Shown here in pieces: positions 34,840 through 46,024 of a DNA stretch of 64,000 nt. The notes under the pieces were generated by a model that saw nothing but the letters and a program-made list of their open reading frames with translations, ran no database searches and had not been told where the DNA came from. How positions within the stretch are numbered: position 1 is the first letter of the stretch; every line of letters starts with the position of its first letter. Origin of the DNA: Littorina saxatilis (Eukaryota; Mollusca; Gastropoda; Littorinimorpha; Littorinidae); the NCBI RefSeq assembly GCF_037325665.1, contig NC_090245.1, forward strand, positions 103,470,559 through 103,534,558, in the 5' to 3' direction. The translations under genes were made by a program, and so were the position numbers.

Positions 34840-34889
34840 CTTCCTTTCACGATACATTCTCTGACCGGCCATACGTACGCCTAAAAATG
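34840..34889 (+). promoter_or_regulatory. RPL4: RPL4 first exon with 5'-TOP-like start
   Basis: CTTCCTTTC at 34840-34848 is a good candidate for the terminal oligopyrimidine start of a ribosomal protein mRNA. It would give a 47-nt leader ending in AAAATG, with the splice donor GTAAAG immediately after the start codon. The exact start site is inference. Confidence 0.6.
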
Positions 34890-37800
34890 GTAAAGCAAAA
34901 GTGTTGATTTGGCGATCTAAGTGAATGTTTTAAGTTCGTATGGATTCTGAAAGTTTTCTTAGGCCGTTGCAATCATATTGTACCTTTATATTCCATAATA
35001 AACCTCCCTGGGGCTGTCTGACAGGTGCTTGTCAGGACTTCACCTTACCACGTGGAAGCGCAGCCATGATTTTGTGACATTTTAGACGGTGTTTTTACAA
35101 CATATGGCTTGTGAAGCAAAGAAGACTTAAATGTTATTAATGAAACATTTGAATTTTTTTTTGTATGCGAAGTCTGAACTTAAAAAGAGCACCGTGTTTT
35201 CTTGTCTAGCCAGAATCTCAAGCTTAGTGCATTTTACTTTCTAAATTCTAGTGACCATGCTTACACAATTTGCTTTAATTGGTTTAAGTAATTACAGCTG
35301 TTTTGCTGATGTAGTTGTGACCATTTGTAATTTCTATGATCTTTACAGGCCACAGCAGCAGCCCGGCCCCTCATTAGCGTCTACAATGAGAAAGGGGAGA
35401 CAACCACCAACAATGTCACCCTTCCCGCTGTGTTCCGTGCACCCATCAGGCCGGACATTGTCAACTTCATTCACTTTGAGATGAGAAAGAATGGCAGACA
35501 GCCCTATGCTGTTTCCAAAGCAGCTGGTAAGAATAAGTTGCCATGAAGACATACTTCTTAGCTAGGCCTGCATCCTGAGGCCTCGCTGTAATGTTCTGTT
35601 TGCACCTGACCCCCAGTCCCAGTAATTCGTACAGTACAGTGAAGGAAAATGTATTCAGTGGACACAGTTCACAATGTTAAATGGATGACACCTCGGGCAA
35701 GCAGAATCTAAAAAAAAAAACATGATTCCAACTCGTAAATTATTTCCTGCAATCACCACACCCCTATAAATACAAGACCAAGGTCTGCCGTAATATGAAC
35801 CACAGAAAAATCCCGTAACACTATTATTATTAATAACGGTCATAACTGCATGTTTGTTTGTTTCTTCACTTAGGTCACCAGACGTCAGCTGAGTCGTGGG
35901 GAACTGGTCGTGCCGTTGCGCGTATCCCCCGTGTTCGTGGTGGCGGTACCCACCGCTCTGGCCAGGGAGCCTTCGGCAACATGTGCCGTGGCGGTCGCAT
36001 GTTCGCGCCCACCAAGACCTGGCGTCGCTGGCACCGCAAAATCAACGTGAACCAGCGCCGTTACGCCATCTGCTCAGCCATCGCTGCCACCGGCGTCCCC
36101 GCTCTTGTCATGTCCAAAGGTGGGTTGAAGTTGAATCCTTTTGATTTGGTATAGAACTTAGAAGGTGCTCTGAAACTTGGTGCATCTGAAGAGACTTGTT
36201 AATTGTGCCCCTTGACTTCATTTTCGCCCTTTACCTCAGTTGCTTCCCTTACAATAGGTATGAGTTGCAGGCATACGACGTGTGTGTTTGCCAATGACTT
36301 TGTGGAAAGCAGTCGTTTAGTTGATGAAGAAAATAAATCATGCATTTAAGAAAACGTTTTATTCTGAATTTTTAAAGCAAGTTCACAATTTAAAATTTTT
36401 GCTAGTATTTACTTACATGAATTTTTAAGTAGACAAAAAACTGTTGCGCAGGTTAGTCATATAATACACTTAAAGTTGTTGTCTACAGTGTTTTATTGTT
36501 GGGTGCTCTGCATTGTTACACTGTTTTTCAAGAACAAGTAAACTGCAGCATTGTTGAAGGGCCTACTCAGTGACCTTTGACATCCTCGCTTTGCTAGAAT
36601 CGGCTGGCCTTGAGTTGGTTCTGAAGTGACCTGTGTGCTCTTTCTCAACCACTGAAAGTAGAGATGGTGAAAACGTTGATTCTCTACTCCAAGCTTTTGC
36701 GAGGAGAAAAAATGTTGAGCAGTGCAACAGCGAGTACCAAACCAAAGCTATCTTGAGTGTGTGGGCTATTCTGATTGTCATGTGATCTCAATGTGTCGCA
36801 GGTCACCGCATCGAAGAGCTTCCTGAGGTGCCCCTGGTGGTGTCGGACAAAGTGGAGGAGCTGAAGAGAACCAAGGATGCTGTGGCACTCCTCAAGAAAA
36901 TCCGCGCCTGGAAGGACATTGAGAAGGTCAGAGGATGAGTTGTTGCTTGCTCTGGTTGCGTGTTTAATTCTAATATGAACTGGGAAAGATATGCATGGTA
37001 TGTCCTTTCTTTTTAACTTTATGTGATGTGGTTAATCAAACTTGATTCAGGTTCTTTGTATTTGAACTTAGATACAGGTAATTTTCTGGTCATGGGTTGG
37101 TGCGGTTGTGCAGTGCACAGTAAAATGTTTGTTTGAACTAGTGTATCTCTGCTTACGCTAAAGTGTTATGGTGCTGTTTTGTGGTTGATGTGTTAGTTGT
37201 TCTTGCTTCTTGTACTTGTGTTTAATGCTTACTCTTGTGTTGGTTTTTCTAACAGGTGTACTCCAGCAAGCGTTTCCGTGCCGGTAAGGGTAAGATGAGG
37301 AACAGACGTCGCATCCAACGCCGTGGTCCTCTCGTCATTTACAACCAAGACAACGGCATCAGCAGAGCTTTCCGTAACATACCTGGTAAGTTCACTGCTT
37401 CATTCATTTAGTAGGGCAGGAGTTGACCATGACATAAAAAAAGAGAGCCTTGCTTCGCTATGGTTACCTTGTGTGTGTTTTCTAAGATTAGTTGAAGTGA
37501 TGAGATTATTGGTCCGTGTTGTTGACCTCTGTGAAAAAAATCATTAACCACCTCTGATCAACTTTTCAGATCAAAAGCAATTTGTTAGTGTGATGAGCAT
37601 TTATTTGACTTCAACGTTGTTTTGGGTCATTAAGCCTTAGGTTTAGATTGATAAATGTCCTGAAGTAGTCTTTTTCATTTTTTGGCCCATAATATCAAGT
37701 GTGCATGTTTGCAGGGCAGGAGTTTAGCATGACCAAAAAAGGGCTTTGCTTTGCTGTGTTTACCTTGTATGTGTGTGTTTCCTAAAGATTAGTTGAAGTG

Positions 37801-40537
37801 ATGAGATTATTGGTCCGTGTTGTTGACCTCTGTGAAAAAAAGCCATAACCACCTCTGATCAACTTTTGAGATCAAAAACAATTTGTTAGTTTGATGAGCA
37901 TTTATTTGACTCCCAGTTTTTGTTGTCAATAAGCCTGAGGTGTAGATTAATAATTGTCCTGAAGTAGTCCCTTTCATTATTTCTCCATAATATCAAGTTT
38001 GCGTGAGCAGGTATCACCCTGAATGCATGTGTTTTCTCAAGATTAGTTGAAGTGATGAGATTATTGGTCCGTGTTGTTGACCTCTGTGAAAAAAGCCTTA
38101 ACCACCTCTGATCAACTTTTCAGATTAAAAGCAATTTGTTAGTCTGATGAGCATTTATTGGACTTCCAGATTTGTATTTCAATGAGCCTTAGTTGTAGAT
38201 AGTTAAATGTCCTGAAGTAGTCTTTTCATTTTTCCCCCCATAATATCAAGTATGCAGAACCAGTAGTTAAGCATGACATAAAAAGGGCCTTGCTTCGCTG
38301 TGTTTACCTTGTATGTGTGTGTGTGTGTGTGTGTTTTCTCAAGATTAGTTGAAGTGATGAGATTATTGGTCCGTGTTGTTGACCTCTGTGAAAAAAAGTC
38401 ATAACCACCTCTGATCAACTTTGAGATCGAAAGCAATAGATGAGCATTTATTTGACTTCAAGATTTATTTATTTTTCAATGAGCCTTAGTTGTAGATTGT
38501 TAAATGTCCTGAAGTAGTCTTTCAATTTTTTGCCTATAATATCAAGTATGCATGTTTGTGTGTGCAGGTATCACCCTGATCAGTGTGGACAGACTGAACC
38601 TGCTGAAGGTTGCTCCTGGTGGTCACGTTGGTCGCTTCTGCATCTGGACACAGAGTGCCTTCAGCAGACTGGACAAGATCTACGGCACTTGGCGCAAGGG
38701 CTCCCAGGAAAAGACTGGCTACAAGTAAGTTTGACAGAAGTGTTTGCGTCTTACACTTGTACAAGCAGCTGCAGGTTGACTTGCTTTCCCGAAAGTGCTC
38801 TATTTGGTGTTATGAGTGAACCGAACTTAAGACGACACTTTATATTTTTCATGTTGCTGTTTCTCGTAACAAAGCAAGTTACTTTGGGTGAAAATCCAAG
38901 GCATTTATTTATTTTACATTTAGCTAATCAATAACTTATGTTCCAGCCTCCCATCCCTAAAGATGACCCAGACTGACCTGACCAAACTTCTGAAGAGTGA
39001 AGAGATTCAAGCGGCTCTCAGAGCTCCAAAGTAAGTCTTGCATTTTCAGAAATATTGGTAACTTGCTGATGCTGCACTGTCTTTCAACCAGCTTCAAGGG
39101 GAGCGTCTGGTTGTGTTGAAATGATGAGGCAATTGGTCCGTGTTGTTGACAAAGGATGAAAAGACATCTAACCACCTCTGATCAAAACTCCTTGCATGTT
39201 TAAAAAAAAAAATTATTAGCAAAAGCTGTGTTTGCTGTCTTAACCCTTACACTGGTGCAATGCTGTAACACATGTTACATAGCCACTGGTGAATTAACAG
39301 AGAAAAATAAAGAAAAACGGTCATATAGGTTTTCGCATCCATGGGAGGTAATCGGAACCGACCAGACTGAGCCAGTAGCGCGACATATGTTGTGACAACC
39401 AGGTGACAGTATTCGTAAAGTAGCGCGACATATGTCGCGACAACCAGCCTAAGGGTTAATATAGCAGCTGTTCATCAAGAAAAAATCGTTCCTGTGTGCA
39501 TGTCTCCGTGATGTGACATTGCAATCTCCTTTAGATTTTGCCCGCTTCATTTCTGACTTGATTCTTTTTGCTTTGCAGGAAAGGGGTTACAAGAAGGATT
39601 CTTAAGAAAAATCCTCTTAAAAATAAACGTGTAATGATACGTTTGAACCCACATGCTAAGGCGGCCGTCAAAATGGCTCAAGCTGTGGAGCAGTCTCGTC
39701 TTCGTAAGAAGGAAGAGCTGATAAACAAGAAGCGTGGGGTGAGTGTTTTCCTTGAGGATGAGTTGTGTAGCCTTTTTACCTGGTACCTCCGTGTTCGCTT
39801 CATGCATCCAACAGATTGGCTGTCATGCTAAATGTCAATTGTATTGATTCAGTATGATAACGGAGCATCTTGCTGAAGCGTTTTAATGCTCCTGTTTTGG
39901 GGAAGTTGAAGTGATGATCCCATTGGTCCGTGTTGTTGACACTGGATGAAAAAACAAATTAACCACTTCTGATCAGCTCCTCCCATTCTAAATGAAGCAA
40001 ATGTTATCTTTTAATAAGTGGCACTTTTAGTTTAAGCTAACTTGCTTGTAAAAGATTTTATCATTGCCAGTCCTGTTGTAATTTTGAAAATAAGGGATGT
40101 GGGAATATGACACGCAGGAAAAGAATGCAGTACATCAAGGGGTTGAAAGTGTTCTTGAGAAATCTCATTTTCTGTGGCCTTGAATGAACTGGGTTCAAAG
40201 GGATTATAATGTGCCCGTCTTTTATCTGATTAATGTAATTGATTGCTTAATTTGAAATTCAGTTTCAGTGGGACATATACATGTGAAGATCCTGTAATGA
40301 TATCACCCCCAAAGTGTACGGATGCATGTTGGTTTGTAATGAAAGGACACCTGCAGTTTCAGAACACTTTACCTGATTCTTCGGATGTTTTCACATCATT
40401 GATGGACATTATTTGAACATTCTGCCTGTATTTTGCAGATTAAGACCCCCCTGCCAGCTCTCCCTAAGGGCAAGGCCTCTGCTAAGAAAGTGGCACAGCG
40501 CAAGAAGAAGGGAGGCAAGGCAAAGGGCAAGAAGTAA
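34887..40537 (+). CDS. RPL4: 60S ribosomal protein L4 (uL4), complete, nine exons
   Basis: uL4 is a core protein of the large ribosomal subunit that lines the exit tunnel. Coding exons: 34887-34889 (only the ATG), 35349-35526, 35874-36119, 36802-36926, 37256-37385, 38568-38724, 38947-39030, 39579-39738, 40439-40537. Phases agree and the product is 393 residues. Landmarks: [33 protein letters not shown] (tunnel-loop region), [34 protein letters not shown] and [13 protein letters not shown]. The C-terminal extension is Lys-rich and short compared with the 427-residue human protein. A polyadenylation signal ATTAAA is at 40634-40639. Introns 5, 7 and 8 host U18 snoRNAs, the same host/guest pair as in vertebrates. 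The gene converges with FAM174, whose likely poly(A) signal is only about 110 bp away. Confidence 0.96.
37491..37562 (+). ncRNA. SNORD18: C/D box snoRNA U18 (copy 1)
   Basis: C box GTGATGA (37497-37503), D box CTGA (37554-37557), closed by a 5-bp terminal stem GTTGA/TCAAC. The guide ATTGGTCCGTGTTG matches the U18 guide that pairs with the conserved 28S rRNA segment AACACGGACCAA for 2'-O-methylation. Located in RPL4 intron 5, the known U18 host gene. Confidence 0.92.
37792..37863 (+). ncRNA. SNORD18: C/D box snoRNA U18 (copy 2)
   Basis: Same boxes, guide and 5-bp stem as copy 1. It differs only by a few bases in the D'-D spacer. Second of four copies in RPL4 intron 5. Confidence 0.92.
38046..38116 (+). 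ncRNA. SNORD18: C/D box snoRNA U18 (copy 3)
   Basis: C box, guide, D box CTGA (38108-38111) and stem are intact; the spacer is one base shorter. Third copy in RPL4 intron 5. Confidence 0.92.
38348..38419 (+). ncRNA. SNORD18: C/D box snoRNA U18 (copy 4)
   Basis: Intact boxes and stem (D box 38411-38414). Last copy in RPL4 intron 5, about 150 bp before the acceptor of exon 6. Confidence 0.92.
39115..39186 (+). ncRNA. SNORD18: C/D box snoRNA U18 (copy 5, diverged)
   Basis: C box ATGATGA (39121-39127), guide AATTGGTCCGTGTTGTTGAC and D box CTGA (39178-39181) are kept. The spacer has changed and the terminal stem is weaker. It is the only copy in RPL4 intron 7. Confidence 0.9.
39244..39455. mobile_element. 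piggyBac-like MITE (TTAA target) in RPL4 intron 7
   Basis: Flanked by TTAA at 39240-39243 and 39456-39459. The ends begin CCCTTACACTGGTGC and, on the other strand, CCCTTAGGCTGGTTG. The interior has repeated GCGCGACATATGT motifs. Confidence 0.75.
39905..39977 (+). ncRNA. SNORD18: C/D box snoRNA U18 (copy 6, diverged)
   Basis: C box GTGATGA (39911-39917), guide CATTGGTCCGTGTTGTTGAC and D box CTGA (39969-39972) in RPL4 intron 8. The spacer resembles copy 5 (GGATGAAAA), so copies 5 and 6 form one lineage and copies 1-4 another. Confidence 0.9.
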
Positions 40538-40750
40538 AGACGCTGACTGAACCAACTTGCAAAGGAATATAAGACTTTTCTGTGTTTTCCCAGACCTTGT
40601 GACAGTCATTGACCTTTGCAATGTTTGAAGCAAATTAAAAAATATTCAATTTAAATTGAATTTCTGCGTTGTGTTTGTCAGTTTGTCTTCAGTAGACTGC
40701 ACTCGCTGCATTCAAACCCATTCGACAGACTTGAAAGATTCATGAAAATA

Positions 40751-40756
40751 TTTATT
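40751..40756 (-). terminator. Candidate poly(A) signal of the FAM174 transcript
   Basis: TTTATT on the plus strand is AATAAA in the sense of the minus-strand gene. It is the end-most signal before the convergent RPL4 3' end. Confidence 0.45.
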
Positions 40757-42813
40757 CAAGTAACCCATACAATGAAGAAGGCGGACACATTACAATGCAA
40801 AAATAGAACGCACAAAAAAAGGATTTCAAATCGGTGACGGGTGCCATCCACTGACAAAATACAGCATGAGCATTTAAAAGATGACTGGCACGAGTTAGTT
40901 TTGCTGTGCACTTATTCATTTGTTGCAAACTTAGGTTGTCTGAAAACTAGCAACCGGGACCAATCTACCACAGATCAATCCCTCAAATTGAATCTGTGCA
41001 GACAGATCAAGTGTTCTCTGTTGCAACCATGTGAAGACTAAAGAACATGCATGGGCATTTTTTTTTATAACCAGGCAAGCTTTGCAATTTTGTAGCAATC
41101 TTGAAATCAATGTGTGCTTGTACTGGGAATATTATCAGTGGGCGACACCTTTTTAAGATTGATCATATAATCTGCAGACTTAGCAATTCTCTCATCTTCA
41201 TAGAAAATCATTCATTCTTTTAAGCTAAATCTTAGAAAAAGTCTGGTATGTCTCACTGGCTTATCCAAAAGATGGTGCCATTTTCAACATTACAGCTGTT
41301 ATGGGACCTTGTTACAACATTGTATCTATTTTGGGGGACTAATCTTGAGATGGGTAAAGTGGTGAACTATGTTCGTAAGCATACATTGCAACACAAGCAG
41401 AGCATGTTTCTGCACATACTAGACCATTACATTTCCCTGATAGCAAGAGCAACCTTTTCAAAATACTTTGAGAAAAAATTCAATAAGCCAGAAAAAATTC
41501 TTAAAAAGAATGAGCAAGTTTAACCAGTTATTAATTTCATTTCAAGTACAGTACTGTCAGATTTTGACTGATCAAACCGGTGATCATTTAGAAAGGGAAC
41601 TACCGGTCAATACCATTTCTGTTAAATGGCTTTTATTTTCTCCATAAGAATGCAAAACAGGGAATGCTAATTTATGTGGAGTGCAAATTCGAAGAAGGGA
41701 GGTATAGCATTACATTCAAAACTGTACTATTAGTCCTAGCTTATTTCATGGTATCTAAACGAGGTATGACACAGTTTCTTCACACGGTGCAATTCTGCAA
41801 AATTGTTATTATATATACACAAAATGATTATCTCACAAAAATCACAAGCCAAGAAAAACACAGCAGTCAGGATGAGCAAATATTGCACAAAGGTTTACCA
41901 TGACATTAACAGAGTATAACATCTTATAAATGCTTTCCATTGAAATACTTTCAACAATTGGCAAGCAAACTTATAGGAAATCTTCCCTACCCTCGCTTCT
42001 TGCATCCCCTACAGCTAACATTCACCTGAGAATCCTTAAAAGATGCTAACCTCAGATCCTGTCTTGCAGATCTGTATGTTACTGCATTCATCTTTCAATA
42101 CAGGCAACATGAGGATGAAAGTCGCTTGTTCATTTCAATGCTTGTTATTCTCTGAGGTGCGAGGAGATTGGTTCCGGATAACTCTCGCTTACTCCATTAC
42201 ACATGTATGCATTTAGAGCGCTTACTTCCCTTTGGTTATCAGATAAGAATCTTTGATAACATCCACTTTGAAAAGAGAAGATTTTATTTTTATCGTACAT
42301 ATTACTTGTGACAGGTCTGTCCAGGTCTGAGATTGAGAACTGGCTCAATCCAAGCAGGCACTTCTTATTACAGACACTTAACTTTACAAAGGGTGGGCTT
42401 CTTGTGAAACATGGGGATCAGGAGAGGGGTCCACTAGTCCGAGGGTTCACACGCTTGAACAAAGGATATTCAATTTGATTTGTTTTTATTTTGTGTGTGT
42501 GTGTGTGTGTGTGCGTGTGTTTTTCACTGCTGTGGGAACCAAATCGAAGAATATTCTCATAAAAACACTGAGTTGTTTTCATTCAAAAAGATAATGTGGT
42601 GTTTTATATTTTGACTGAAGAAATCTCAGACTATTTCCCCCAAGAAACTTAGTTATTTATATTTTGACTGAAGAAAGGATATTAAATTTATCAGGATACC
42701 GCCCCGACTGGACAATTACGTGATCGAACTGCCTACAGTTTTTAGTCATATATTATAATATAGCACCTCGGGTTTCCTTTTGCCCGTGAGGGTCAATTAG
42801 TTATCCCACCGGG

Positions 42814-42917
42814 GTCGGCCCGCTATTGCGCAGGGCCGCTATTGCGCGAATCTTTAGGGTTTAGGGTTAGGGTTAGGGTTAGATTCGCGCAATAGTGGAC
42901 CCGCGCAATAGCGGCCC
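42814..42917. repeat. Palindromic element with TTAGGG repeats in its loop
   Basis: Arms GGGCCGCTATTGCGCGAATC (left) and its near-complement ATTCGCGCAATAGTGG (right), with a second pair GCCCGCTATTGCGC / GCGCAATAGCGGCCC outside. The loop (about 42854-42882) is four TTAGGG-type units, one with an extra T. Confidence 0.85.
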
Positions 42918-43611
42918 AGCCCCATCCCACCGACCTGAATTATGGAGAGGATCGAGCCTGGGTTGTACTACCTGTAGCCTCACACATAATTTCATTGAAA
43001 TCGGTTCTCAAACATCGAATATCTATTTGCCAGACCTGTTTACCCCCATAAGTGTTTTGGAGTAATGCTCAGCCCCAAAAATAGTAATCCTGGCACAAAA
43101 ATAGTAATCATCCAGCATTCATCGCCAATTACAACGCATATGACAACTGTGTCTGCGAAACGCAATCCATCATTCACAAACAAAACACATCAGTCAGTTT
43201 TTGTAGTCATCATAAATTCAAAGAAGATCACATCAAAAGCACATGCATCACTGATTCTTTTTCTTTTGCTCGTAGTAGGCCTTTTTCAGTGTGCCAAGCG
43301 CTTCTCTACTGTACTTGCGCTTGCCGAATGAGTGAGGGCGAGACTTCACCACTAGAATATTAAGGCTCTCCAGCGTCTCATCAGACAAGACATGATCTCT
43401 GGTCAGTCCTGTGCTCTTTCACCCCATTTTGCCATTGACAAAAACCAATGCCAAACATGTGAATTGATAAAAAAAAATAAAAATTAATTTTTTTTTTACA
43501 TTTTTTTTATTTATGAAAATCGTAGTCTTGACACGGATAGCGGAATGGCGTATTTTTTGCAGAAAATCGTAATAAATTACGCCAAAATCGTAAGGGTAAA
43601 CAGGTCTGATG

Positions 43612-43664
<53 letters not shown>
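43612..43664. repeat. (CA)n microsatellite
   Basis: About 26 CA dinucleotides. Cys/Val-rich and His/Thr-rich frames across it are artefacts. Confidence 0.92.
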
Positions 43665-43667
<3 letters not shown>

Positions 43668-44386
43668 GAAACCAATATAGGCTACCGCCTTTTAAGGGGC
43701 GGTATAATAATTGGAAAATCAAGCGTCTATAGTAAACCCTCGGACTAGTGAACCCTCGGACAAGTGGGACGTTCCCGGGGATCAGTGTCAACTCTGTAAA
43801 GTGAAGCTCTCAAAACTGTGTTCCAACCAGCCTTTTAAATTTGTCCAATGTGTTTGAATAATCTTGGTTGTACATGTACGCACATCATGTACCAGAGCCA
43901 TGATAATGTAAACACCCACGCATATTGCGCCTTCAATAGAAATACAGACGCCCTGATTCTAAGTGTTTGATGTTAATCGCACAAGGCAGTGTGCTGATCA
44001 AAACAAAATCACTCCCATTTGCTTCAACATTAATTTCAGATACATGTATCGCTTACTGAGCACGACAACGTGTATAACACGAACAGATTGATGACCACAG
44101 ATGAGAATCACAACGAAACGGCATAAGTGGAGAGGGGTTTAAATATTAAACATATCTACATGCAATGACAAAAATGAAGGTAAGAAATAATTACATTACA
44201 ATGTATTACGTGGAACAGATAAATATGCACACAAAAAAACCAGTTAGACTTACACAGCAAAAGTGACACAATTCATGGGACTGTATCTGGGACATAATTT
44301 ACGTGATTAGAACAAGCTCCTCAAAAATCCATTCAGTCTGAGGATTGTATCACACAATTCTTTCAATTTTGTAAAGTATGGTTTAA

Positions 44387-44586
44387 AGCTGTGGTCTATT
44401 TATGACTTTCCTGGGCCACGAGATTGAAAAATAGCGATACAATCATGCACAGAATTCTGTACAGCAAACGCTACCCGAAACCCCACCTATACGGCGTGTA
44501 TGACCTTGAGAGCTTCAGATCTGTACATGATTTTGTTCCTATTTTTCAACCTCGTAGCCCCGGAAAGTCATAAATAGACCACAGCT
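44387..44586. mobile_element. 200-bp TTAA-flanked MITE with 25-bp perfect termini
   Basis: AGCTGTGGTCTATTTATGAC plus TTTCC at the left is repeated as an exact inverted copy at the right. TTAA lies at 44383-44386 and 44587-44590. No coding sequence. Confidence 0.85.
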
Positions 44587-45770
44587 TTAACGTTAATAAA
44601 ATACAAACTACAGTTTACTGGCTTTGGGTTTATAAAAAAAACAGTACTTAGAGTAATGTCAAAATATTCCTGTTTACGCTGCGTGATGTCATACAAAAAC
44701 ACATTTATCCATAATTGAAATGGCACATGACAGAACCCATCATCTGTCTGGATTTAAAGACATGGACAGGACTCTTTTCCTCCTCATCATTATAAGTACA
44801 TATATCTTGTTTGGAATGTAAGTGTTCTAGTTTTGTGCTTTTCTTATTTTGGATGTGTATATTAGATATATTTCATAGTATAATTTTCAAATCAGGTAAA
44901 ACGAGGTTACTAATACTAGTGAAAAATTCTTAACATTTTTGTTTCAAGTACTTAACAACTACTGTATGCTGCAACATGTTTGCTACTGTCACTCAGGTGT
45001 GCGAGTCCTGGCCAATTTGTTACCCTTTAAATAGCTTGCGTCACTGTTGGGCAAATGTGATACATTAACTGCAACATATGGAACTCATTCATGGACATAA
45101 ATATATATAACTCCTGTTAAAGATATTCAACACCATCAAAGTTGGAATGTTGGTCTCAACACTTACTGTACAACTGAGTACATGTACATATAAATAATAA
45201 TGTAGGACAGAAATCAGTATATTCAATCTCAGTAAAGTGAAATGACAGAATTACACCATTGGCAAGTGAAAAAAAAACATGCACAAAAAAATATATTGAA
45301 TATGTATACAGCAAAGTTAATGTTTTCATTTAGCAAATAAAGCACTATTTTTCAATTAATGAAAACACATGCATGACCATGGGTTCATTAGTGAAGAGTG
45401 GAGTTATTAAAAGGAGATGAAAATTTAAAAGGAGATGAAAATATGTGGCAAGGATGTGGTTCAATCCATGGTGGCGGATACTGGGGCCCAGATAATTATA
45501 TCGCAGATCATTATCTTGTCATGTTTTAATTAAAAAAAAGCTAAGCATAAAAAATGTGTTAGAAAAATTCAATAATCAAATAAGATGTACCAAAACACTT
45601 TAGTGCTGAATACTGAAAAACAGTTTGTATACAAACGAAGAAAAGCACAACCCAAAAATGTAAAAAGTGTAAGTGAGAGGTCAGTGGACTACAAATGCAA
45701 ACAAAGACAGACACAAAATAAATCTGTATGAAGTATTCAATTTTATGAAGGAAAGCACTATCCTTCAAAT

Positions 45771-46024
45771 GTTCAAATGTATTTAAATACTTCCTTACTG
45801 AAACAAAAACACAAAGCAAACATAAGTTTTGCAGCAATTCATGTTCAGATACATTGAATGGCATTGAAAGATGGAGCTTTAATTCGACAACTTTGCTGCA
45901 AATTAATGTACAACTGTTTTTATTGTGCATATTCTAGAAAAACAGGCGAGGGTTCAAATGTATTTAAATACTTCCTTACTGAAACAAAAACACAAAGCAA
46001 ACATAAGTTTTGCAGCAATTCATG
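45771..46024. repeat. 73-bp direct repeat flanking a 106-bp dispersed segment
   Basis: 45771-45843 and 45952-46024 are near-identical 73-bp copies. Between them lies a segment (45845-45950) that recurs at 47212-47317, without the 73-bp flanks there. Confidence 0.82.

Larger units (their letters stand above)
37386..38567 (+). repeat. RPL4 intron 5: four tandem units, each with one U18
   Basis: Units of about 301, 254 and 302 bp share TTGCTTCGCTGTG-like sequence, a GTGTGT stretch, the snoRNA, and a following block (GATGAGCATTTATTTGAC ... CCTGAAGTAGTC). The intron grew by tandem duplication of a segment holding the snoRNA. Confidence 0.88.

Noticed and set aside
35896-36144. 82-residue ORF overlapping RPL4 exon 3
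   Set aside because: Shadow frame of the real exon.
36290-36375. Possible C/D snoRNA (TTGATGA ... CTGA) in RPL4 intron 3, perhaps a U16 homologue
   Set aside because: No terminal stem and no recognisable guide to rRNA.
42854-42882. Chromosome end or telomere fusion
   Set aside because: Only about four units inside a small palindrome, with ordinary gene sequence on both sides.
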